Shown: positions 8,796 through 14,599 of the stretch, one piece after another | How the letters are laid out: every line of letters starts with the position of its first letter | How positions within the stretch are numbered: position 1 is the first letter of the stretch | Assembly (NCBI RefSeq): GCF_002741035.1 | Contig: NZ_CP016808.1 | Coordinates: forward strand, 2,051,001-2,115,000 | Length of the DNA stretch: 64,000 nucleotides | Source: Paenibacillus sp. BIHB 4019 | Lineage (GTDB): Bacteria; Bacillota; Bacilli; Paenibacillales; Paenibacillaceae | Direction: 5' to 3' | The notes under the pieces: model-generated | What the model saw: the letters and a program-made list of their open reading frames with translations, nothing else | Told to the model about the DNA's origin: nothing | Databases searched by the model: none | Made by a program: the position numbers and the translations under genes

Positions 8796-9602
8796 CTATA
8801 CCCAAGGAAATAATCTGCGGTTCAAAAAGGCAAAAATGCGGTCGCTAATCAAGCCCAGCAATCCGATGACGAAAATGCCAACAAAAATTTCCTCCGTATT
8901 CAAAAATCGCTGTGCCTTCATAATCGCATACCCCAGCCCGCTGTTGACCGCAACCAACTCCGCCACAACCAGATACGTCCACGCCCAGCCGAGAATAAGC
9001 CGCATCGTATGCATAAGCTGCGGTTGGATTGCTGGTATCAGCACCGTTTCAATCGCCTTCCAACGACCTGCTCCAAGCGTAAAGGAGGCTTGCAGCAAAT
9101 CTTGCGACACCCTGCGCGTATTGTCAGCTACCATCAGCACCAGCTGGAAGAAGCAGCCGATGAAAATAAGCAGCACCTTGGCCCATTCCCCAATCCCTGC
9201 CCATACCATAATAAGCGGAATGAAAGCGACCGCCGGCATATAGCGAATAAATTCCATCGGCGGCTCCACCAGCGCTTCGCCGAACTTGAACGTTCCAGCC
9301 AATATCCCAATGGGAATGCCTAATACACACGCCAACAGGAAACCCGACATCACGCGGAATAAGCTAACGCCAATATGGTTCCAATAATCAGAGCTGCCGA
9401 GCAGCTCTATAAAGGCAGCGAGAACGACATGCGGCTTCGGCAAAAATACAGGATTCACAGCCTCCGTATAGCTGAGCAGCGACCACAGCAGCAGAAGGAG
9501 CAGAAAAGAGCAGCTAGCGGTAATCGCAAACGCCCGGGACCCAATATCTTTAAAAATCTGTATCCGATGCGGCTTCCGCCGCCGAACTGCTTTCATCGCC
9601 AT
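8796..9602 (-). CDS. NitT/TauT-family ABC transporter permease
   Basis: About 268 residues, six hydrophobic segments, in the SsuC/TauC/NrtB family. The cytoplasmic EAA loop is visible as GAGRWKAIETVLIPAIQPQLMHTMRLILGWAWTYLVVAELV, the region that docks on the ATPase. The ATG at 9602 overlaps the TGA of the binding-protein gene (TGATG); a GTG at 9605 and an ATG at 9596 are alternatives. It lies in the operon led by the second guanidine-I riboswitch, so guanidine or a related compound is a plausible substrate. No ATPase gene follows. Confidence 0.85.
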   Translation of the reverse strand: MAMKAVRRRKPHRIQIFKDIGSRAFAITASCSFLLLLLLWSLLSYTEAVNPVFLPKPHVVLAAFIELLGSSDYWNHIGVSLFRVMSGFLLACVLGIPIGILAGTFKFGEALVEPPMEFIRYMPAVAFIPLIMVWAGIGEWAKVLLIFIGCFFQLVLMVADNTRRVSQDLLQASFTLGAGRWKAIETVLIPAIQPQLMHTMRLILGWAWTYLVVAELVAVNSGLGYAIMKAQRFLNTEEIFVGIFVIGLLGLISDRIFAFLNRRLFPWV

Positions 9603-10618
9603 CACTTCCCTGCTGTTGTATTTTTGATGAATTGCGCGTCGAACAACCCGCTCACGTCATCAATGTCACCGACCATATCAAGTCCGCGCAAGAAATCCGC
9701 CGTCTGCCCCGCCGTATATTCAAGCGAGGTATATTCATCACGCTTCTCGAAGGCATGGAGATTATCCGCTTGCGAGAACAGCTTGATGCCGTCAAATCCA
9801 AGCTTGAGATCCTCCGGGGTCGTCTCCGCCTTAGCCGCGAGCAGCTTCAGCACCTCTTCCTGATTGGCTTCATAATACGCAAGCGCATCGAACCAAGCAT
9901 CCACCACCTTCTGCACTTCAGCGGAACGCTTCTGCACGACCTCTTCACGGAACACAAGCAGATCCGGAATAAGCCCCGGCGTATCCTTAGAGGAGAACAA
10001 CACCTTGCCCTTGCCTTCTTTCACCGCAATTGTCTGGAACGGCTCCCATAGAACAGAAGCATCAGACTTTCCGGAAATAAAAGCAGGGCCCGCATCATTC
10101 ACCGTCATATTGACGTAGTTCACATCTTCTTCCTTCATGCCATTTTGCGCCAAGGCAGTCAGCAGCAGCAAATGATCGACAGTTCCAAGCTCCGTCGCAA
10201 CCGTTTTTCCCTTTAAATCCTCAATCGACTGAATTTCCGGTTTGCTGACAATAGCATCGCCGCCAAAAGAATTGTCATTTACCAAAACCGCTTTAAGCGG
10301 AATTCCTTTTGAAAAAGGAGCAAGCGTATCGCTCAGCGTCTGGCTGTTCGCATCGACTCTCCCCGTTGCCAAAGCTTGAAGCGAGTCGCTGTATACCGGG
10401 AAAAACTCCAGCTTGACGTTAACGCCATGCTTTTCAAAAAAACCTTTTTCCTCTGCTACATACCACATATACCAGCCCGGCCACGGGCTTAGGGCAATCG
10501 TGATCGGCTCCCCCGCCCCTCCTTCCTCCGCTTTGCCACCTGAATTGCTGCAACCCGACACAACAAACACCGACACGACAAGCAACCCTAAGAGCCAAAC
10601 CTTCCACGACTGTCTCAT
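9602..10618 (-). CDS. NitT/TauT-family substrate-binding lipoprotein
   Basis: 338 residues. A lipoprotein signal (LLGLLVVSVFVVSGCSNS) with lipobox cysteine near residue 23 anchors it outside the membrane. The mature part has the pattern of nitrate/sulfonate/taurine-type binding proteins: ITIALSPWPGWYMWYVAEEKGFFEKHG, LATGRVDANSQTLSDTLAP, LKGKTVATELGTVDHLLLLTAL. It is the first gene behind the second guanidine-I riboswitch, which suggests import of guanidine or a guanidinium compound. A copy of the intergenic repeat separates the riboswitch terminator from the start codon. Confidence 0.85.
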   Translation of the reverse strand: MRQSWKVWLLGLLVVSVFVVSGCSNSGGKAEEGGAGEPITIALSPWPGWYMWYVAEEKGFFEKHGVNVKLEFFPVYSDSLQALATGRVDANSQTLSDTLAPFSKGIPLKAVLVNDNSFGGDAIVSKPEIQSIEDLKGKTVATELGTVDHLLLLTALAQNGMKEEDVNYVNMTVNDAGPAFISGKSDASVLWEPFQTIAVKEGKGKVLFSSKDTPGLIPDLLVFREEVVQKRSAEVQKVVDAWFDALAYYEANQEEVLKLLAAKAETTPEDLKLGFDGIKLFSQADNLHAFEKRDEYTSLEYTAGQTADFLRGLDMVGDIDDVSGLFDAQFIKNTTAGK

Positions 10619-10676
10619 TGTCCCACCCCTTGTTTTTATAGCTCCAGCCCTTGAATAACGGGAGATTGAGCCAAGT

Positions 10677-10772
10677 GTAAACAGCTGTCGCTGTCCTCTG
10701 GCAGCAAAGCTGCCGTTTCGAGGGCGAAATATAAAAATGTATAAGTATGTAACTCATACTTTTTTATATTTC
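10677..10772 (+). repeat. Dispersed intergenic structured repeat, copy 2
   Basis: CTGTCCTCTGGCAGC, GCTGCCGTTTCGAGG, GAAATATAAAAATGTATAAGTATG and CATACTTTTTTATATTTC; the last two can pair into a long AT-rich stem. This copy lies inside the transcribed leader, between the riboswitch terminator and the binding-protein gene. Confidence 0.7.
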
Positions 10773-10773
10773 T

Positions 10774-10945
10774 AAAAAAACAAAAGCCCGGGAGATTGTG
10801 ATCTCCCAGGCTTTTATCCTTCCGTGTTATACAGCGGTTGCCGTCATCTCTCAATGGATGCACACTCGCCGTACGCCGTCTCTTGGACCAGGCTTGATAA
10901 GGCGCAAGCGCGCTTGCGACCTGTCAACGGAACCCTAGACAGCTT
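10774..10945 (-). ncRNA. Guanidine-I (ykkC) riboswitch, second copy
   Basis: Minus strand shows CTGTCTAGGGTTCCG, CCTGGTCCAAGAGACGGC and ACACGGAAGGATAAAAGCC, nearly identical to the first copy, then a terminator hairpin (GCCTGGGAGAT / ATCTCCCGGGC type arms) with a T-rich tail at 10774-10817. It controls the binding protein and permease genes downstream. Confidence 0.9.
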
Positions 10946-10991
10946 GTCGTTCCCGATGTGTACAGCCAGCATAGGAACCATATTTTCTTTT

Positions 10992-11008
10992 TGTTAGAAT
11001 ACCTTACA
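10992..11008 (-). promoter_or_regulatory. GlnR/TnrA-like site II of the transporter operon
   Basis: TGTTAGAATACCTTACA on the plus strand fits TGTNA-N7-TNACA exactly. It lies 9 bases after the -10 hexamer, at about +11. Confidence 0.7.
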
Positions 11009-11017
11009 TTTATCTGT

Positions 11018-11047
11018 ATTATAGTAGGCCATCCAACATTCTGTCAA
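11018..11047 (-). promoter_or_regulatory. Sigma-A promoter of the transporter operon
   Basis: TTGACA at 11047-11042 and TATAAT at 11023-11018 with an 18-base spacer, the same design as the guanidine operon promoter. Predicted start near 11011, about 65 bases before the riboswitch. The promoter lies between the riboswitch and the stop of the asparaginase gene upstream. Confidence 0.78.
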
Positions 11048-11053
11048 TACTCA

Positions 11054-11070
11054 TGTCATGTTAATTTACG
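11054..11070 (-). promoter_or_regulatory. GlnR/TnrA-like site I of the transporter operon
   Basis: TGTCATGTTAATTTACG has one mismatch (final base) to TGTNA-N7-TNACA. It is 6 bases upstream of the -35 hexamer, centred near -51, exactly as in the guanidine operon. Confidence 0.55.
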
Positions 11071-11095
11071 TTGTTTTCATCTAAAATGCTTTGTA

Positions 11096-12271
11096 TTATG
11101 CAGCAGCTTTCACCGTAGTATTTTCCGGCACTTCCAGCGCTCCGTAAGTAGTGAACCATTTTTGCATAGTTGGGAAATCGCTTGTGTAAGTCAGAGTCAG
11201 CATAAGCAGAATACGAGCGTGAGACGCATTCAAATTATCCCCTGCCAAAATCCCATCGCTGCCGCCGTAAATGTTGCCCGATCCGGTTCTTGTCGTTGTT
11301 ACAAAAACAACGCCCTTCTCAATCGCCTTCGTACGCTCTTCTCTCATTGCAGCGGAAATGCCGCCAGCTCCTGTACCCGCTGTTACAATCCCTTTTGCCC
11401 CGCCGTCTACGAAGCCTTTAATCGCCTCGCCGCCAGCTCCTTGATACGAATAAGCAATTTCAACCTTCGAGAAGCCGGCCTTCGGCAGCTTGGACAGATC
11501 AAACGGCGTCACCCACTCTGCATCGGTTTTCAGCGCTCTTGTCGGCACGCGGTAAATTTGAATAATTGATTCATCAATGTAGCCCAGCGGGCCAAATCCT
11601 GGCGACTCGAATGTATCAAGACGCAGCGCGTTTGTTTTCGTCACTTCGCGCACAGCATGAATCTCATCATTCAGCATGAGCACGGTGCCGAATTTCTTCG
11701 TCTTGCCGCTTGCTGCCAGCTTGATCGCATTAAACAAGTTCGCCGGAGCATCGCTTCCGATTACTGTCCATGGACGCATAGAGCCTGTAATAACAACCGG
11801 CTTCGAGCTGCGAACCGTAAGATCGAGGAAATAACCGATCTCCTCCATCGTATCTGTACCCGTCGTAACGACTACACCGTCATATTTCTTCAACGCTGCA
11901 TCCACTGTCATCGACAGGCTTGCCAAGTCGTCCATCAGATAAGCCGATGAGCCTTTGTTGCCAAATTGCACAGTCTCAACGTCCGCCATCTTATCCAGAT
12001 TCGGCAGGCTCTTCACCATATCTTTAATTAAAAGCGTACCCGCACGGTACGTTTGAAAGCTTGTCTCATCCGTTGATTGTCCAGCAATCGTGCCGCCTGT
12101 ACCAATAACCAGAATGTTAGGGAGCTTCGATTTCTGGAAGGAAGCAGGCACCTCAGGGAAAGCAATTGCCTGGATAGCAGCCTCAGCGGCTCCTACAGGA
12201 GAAATAAATGTTACGAGTGCGATAATGGCAGAAAGCGAAAAAACAGTCATCCTTTTAATAGACAGCATCAT
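11096..12271 (-). CDS. ansB: Secreted type II L-asparaginase, copy 1
   Basis: 391 residues. Hydrolyses L-asparagine (often also glutamine) to aspartate and ammonia outside the cell. A Sec signal (KRMTVFSLSAIIALVTFISPVGAAEA) is followed by the first catalytic threonine motif NILVIGTGGTIAGQST and the second, DGVVVTTGTDTMEEIGYFL, then TGSMRP. Start ATG at 12271 behind GGAGGGA. Differs from copy 2 at only eight residues (for example GNKGSSAYL against GNKDSSAYL). It has an exact GlnR/TnrA-like site upstream, which copy 2 lacks, so nitrogen control may apply to this copy only. Confidence 0.92.
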   Translation of the reverse strand: MMLSIKRMTVFSLSAIIALVTFISPVGAAEAAIQAIAFPEVPASFQKSKLPNILVIGTGGTIAGQSTDETSFQTYRAGTLLIKDMVKSLPNLDKMADVETVQFGNKGSSAYLMDDLASLSMTVDAALKKYDGVVVTTGTDTMEEIGYFLDLTVRSSKPVVITGSMRPWTVIGSDAPANLFNAIKLAASGKTKKFGTVLMLNDEIHAVREVTKTNALRLDTFESPGFGPLGYIDESIIQIYRVPTRALKTDAEWVTPFDLSKLPKAGFSKVEIAYSYQGAGGEAIKGFVDGGAKGIVTAGTGAGGISAAMREERTKAIEKGVVFVTTTRTGSGNIYGGSDGILAGDNLNASHARILLMLTLTYTSDFPTMQKWFTTYGALEVPENTTVKAAA

Positions 12272-12362
12272 CTTGGTTCCCTCCACTTAACTATAATATA
12301 ATCTCTATTGCGTTATATTATCTCACACAATTAAATCAAACAAGTGACTTTATACCTAGTTA

Positions 12363-12379
12363 TGTAAGAATAGCTGACA
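12363..12379 (-). promoter_or_regulatory. GlnR/TnrA-like site upstream of asparaginase copy 1
   Basis: TGTAAGAATAGCTGACA fits TGTNA-N7-TNACA exactly. A possible promoter (TTGTTT with TAATAT, -10 at 12320-12315) would put it near -63. The equivalent place upstream of copy 2 reads TATAAGAGTAACTAGCA and no longer fits. Confidence 0.6.
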
Positions 12380-12410
12380 TTAATTTAATAATGGTGTGAA
12401 GTCTTCCGCT

Positions 12411-12438
12411 AAACAATCCAACCGCAAGATCGCCTTGT
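12411..12438 (+). pseudogene. Fragment of the tetR 5' end at a duplication junction
   Basis: 28 bases identical at 27 positions to 13939-13966, which is codons 4-13 of the intact tetR gene. Here the fragment has no start or continuation and runs directly into sequence leading to the truncated riboswitch. It marks the boundary of the tandem duplication that made two asparaginase genes. Confidence 0.75.
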
Positions 12439-12454
12439 CCCGCCCCTTATATTT

Positions 12455-12568
12455 CTAAAAAAAACAAAAGCCCGGGAGATTGTGATCTCCCAGGCTTTCA
12501 TCCTTCCGTGTTATACAGCGGTTGCCGCCAGCTCTCAATGGATGCACGCTTACCGTACGCCGTCTCTT
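12455..12568 (-). ncRNA. Truncated guanidine-I riboswitch remnant with intact terminator
   Basis: Nearly identical to the 3' half of the second riboswitch (from GAGACGGC through ACACGGAAGGAT to the terminator hairpin and T run at 12455-12498). The 5' half with the CTAGGGTTCCG block is missing; the sequence instead joins the stop codon of asparaginase copy 2 directly. It cannot form the full aptamer, but the hairpin can still end transcription of asparaginase copy 2. Confidence 0.85.
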
Positions 12569-13742
12569 ATGCAGCAGCTTTCACCGTAGTATTTTCCGGC
12601 ACTTCCAGCGCTCCGTAAGTAGCGAACCATTTTTGCATAGTCGGGAAATCGCTTGTGTAAGTCAGAGTCAGCATAAGCAGAATACGAGCGTGAGCCGCAT
12701 TCAAATTATCCCCTGCCAAAATCCCATCGCTGCCGCCGTAAATATTGCCCGATCCGGTTCTTGTCGTTGTTACAAAAACAACGCCCTTCTCAATCGCCTT
12801 CGTACGCTCTTCTCTCATTGCAGCGGAAATACCGCCAGCTCCTGTACCCGCTGTAACAATCCCTTTTGCCCCGCCGTCTACGAAGCCTTTAATCGCCTCG
12901 CCGCCAGCTCCTTGATACGAATAAGCAATTTCAACCTTCGAGAAGCCGGCCTTCGGCAGCTTGGACAGATCAAACGGCGTCACCCACTCTGCATCGGTTT
13001 TCAGCGCTCTTGTCGGCACGCGGTAAATTTGAATAATTGATTCATCAATGTAGCCCAGCGGGCCAAATCCTGGCGATTCAAATGTGTCGAGACGCATTGC
13101 ATTTGCTTTCGTCACTTCGCGCACAGCATGAATCTCATCATTCAGCATGAGCACGGTGCCGAATTTCTCCGTCTTGCCGCTTGCTGCCAGCTTGATCGCA
13201 TTAAACAGGTTCGCTGGAGCATCGCTTCCGATTACTGTCCATGGACGCATAGAGCCTGTAATGACAACCGGCTTCGAGCTGCGAACTGTAAGATCGAGGA
13301 AATAACCGATTTCCTCCATCGTATCTGTACCTGTCGTAACGACTACACCGTCATATTTCTTCAACGCTGCATCCACTGTCATCGACAGGCTTGCCAAGTC
13401 ATCCATCAGATAAGCCGATGAGTCTTTGTTGCCAAACTGCACAGTCTCAACGTCTGCCATCTTATCCAGATTCGGCAGGCTTTTCACCATGTCTTTAATT
13501 AACAGCGTACCCGCACGGTACGTTTGAAAGCTTGTCTCATCCGTTGATTGTCCAGCAATCGTGCCGCCTGTACCAATAACCAGAATGTTAGGGAGCTTCG
13601 ATTTTTGAAAGGAAGCAGGCACCTCAGGGAAAGCAATTGCCTGAATAGCAGCCTCAGCGGCCCCTGCTGGAGAAATGAATGTTACGAGTGCAACAATGGC
13701 AGAAAGCGAAAAAACAGTCATCCTTTTAATAGATAGCATCAT
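12567..13742 (-). CDS. ansB: Secreted type II L-asparaginase, copy 2
   Basis: 391 residues, about 98 percent identical to copy 1 by direct comparison. Sec signal peptide ending GAAEA, catalytic motifs IGTGGTIAG and TTGTDTMEE intact, so it should be active. ATG at 13742 with GGAGGGA nine bases upstream. Its stop codon falls at the junction with the truncated riboswitch, whose hairpin serves as terminator. The upstream region has drifted strongly from that of copy 1 and carries no intact GlnR-like site, so the two may be expressed under different conditions. Confidence 0.92.
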   Translation of the reverse strand: MMLSIKRMTVFSLSAIVALVTFISPAGAAEAAIQAIAFPEVPASFQKSKLPNILVIGTGGTIAGQSTDETSFQTYRAGTLLIKDMVKSLPNLDKMADVETVQFGNKDSSAYLMDDLASLSMTVDAALKKYDGVVVTTGTDTMEEIGYFLDLTVRSSKPVVITGSMRPWTVIGSDAPANLFNAIKLAASGKTEKFGTVLMLNDEIHAVREVTKANAMRLDTFESPGFGPLGYIDESIIQIYRVPTRALKTDAEWVTPFDLSKLPKAGFSKVEIAYSYQGAGGEAIKGFVDGGAKGIVTAGTGAGGISAAMREERTKAIEKGVVFVTTTRTGSGNIYGGSDGILAGDNLNAAHARILLMLTLTYTSDFPTMQKWFATYGALEVPENTTVKAAA

Positions 13743-13894
13743 ATCGAATCCCTCCAGTTAACTATAACGCAGTCATTATTGTATTATACTACCTCATATG
13801 TATATATTTAACAAGATATTTTATAAGAGTAACTAGCATTCATTTTATGATAATGTCATAGGTTCTATTGAAGCAGCCTGTACCTGTGCAAGCA

Positions 13895-13927
13895 TTGACA
13901 AAATAATTTTAGTGCTATACAGTACTA
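13895..13927 (+). promoter_or_regulatory. tetR promoter with palindromic operator
   Basis: TTGACA at 13895-13900 is followed by a -10-like TATACA inside the palindrome TAGTGCTATACAGTACTA (13910-13927). The same palindrome, with one base changed, recurs at 14521-14538 in front of the next gene. The predicted start falls at or next to the ATG at 13930. Confidence 0.7.
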
Positions 13928-13929
13928 AT

Positions 13930-14505
13930 ATGAAAACAAAACAATCCAACCGCGAGATCGCCTTGTATACGGCCCAACAGTTATTTTTGAGCAAAGGTTA
14001 TTTGGTTACGAGCATGGATGACATCGTTGCCGCCAGCAAAGTGTCCAAAACGAATATCTATTATTATTTCAAAAGCAAAGAAGAGCTGCTATCCGCCATT
14101 ATTGAACGGATGATCAGCCAATATGAAAGCTTATTCCAGCACATTGGCAGGCAGACTGACGTCCCTGTACTTACGCGTCTGGATAAATTAGTCCAGCTTT
14201 TGACCGAGCAGGATGCACGCTGCCTTGGCGGCTGCCCATTTCTGACCCTCTATACGCAGGCGCCGCTGGAGAACGGACCATTCCGCGAGCAGTTTCGCCG
14301 TTTTTTCCAAAGCCAGCTTTCCTTTATTGAGCAATTGCTGCATGAAGGCATAGCGCGCCAAGAGCTCAAGTCCGACCTGCCAGTCGAACCAACCGCCGCG
14401 CTCATGCTGTCTACGATTGAGGGAGCGTTATTTTTGCAGCATGCCAGCCAGAATCCAAATACCGTTCAACATGCGTTTCATGCTTTAGCAGCCTTGCTAA
14501 AGTAA
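13930..14505 (+). CDS. TetR/AcrR-family transcriptional regulator
   Basis: 191 residues. N-terminal helix-turn-helix domain: REIALYTAQQLFLSKGYLVTSMDDIVAASKVSKTNIYYYFKSKEELLSAIIERM. The C-terminal ligand domain has a DARCLGGCPF segment as in the TetR subgroup with a cysteine-containing pocket. A GTG at 13912 would lie inside the operator, so the ATG at 13930 is preferred; it has no ribosome binding site, and with the promoter so close the mRNA may be leaderless. Operators before itself and before the downstream oxidoreductase-hydrolase gene indicate autoregulation and control of that gene. Confidence 0.85.
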   Translation: MKTKQSNREIALYTAQQLFLSKGYLVTSMDDIVAASKVSKTNIYYYFKSKEELLSAIIERMISQYESLFQHIGRQTDVPVLTRLDKLVQLLTEQDARCLGGCPFLTLYTQAPLENGPFREQFRRFFQSQLSFIEQLLHEGIARQELKSDLPVEPTAALMLSTIEGALFLQHASQNPNTVQHAFHALAALLK

Positions 14506-14511
14506 TTTTTT

Positions 14512-14543
14512 TGAACATTTTAGTACTGTATAGTACTATTTCT
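14512..14543 (+). promoter_or_regulatory. Promoter and TetR operator of the oxidoreductase-hydrolase gene
   Basis: TTGAAC at 14512-14517 and TACTAT at 14535-14540 with a 17-base spacer. The palindrome TAGTACTGTATAGTACTA (14521-14538) fills the spacer and overlaps -10, so a bound TetR protein would exclude RNA polymerase. Confidence 0.72.
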
Positions 14544-14599
14544 TGGGAAGATGATTCCCTTTTAACTAATAAAATGATTGAAACAGAAGGAGCAAGCAT

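Noticed and set aside
10958-11569. Plus-strand frame of 203 residues over the asparaginase 3' end and promoter
   Set aside because: Antisense to asparaginase, repeated in copy 2 only because the DNA is duplicated, and it crosses the transporter promoter.
13743-13860. GlnR-like site TGTATATATTTAACA upstream of asparaginase copy 2
   Set aside because: The half-sites are separated by five bases rather than seven, so it does not fit the consensus.
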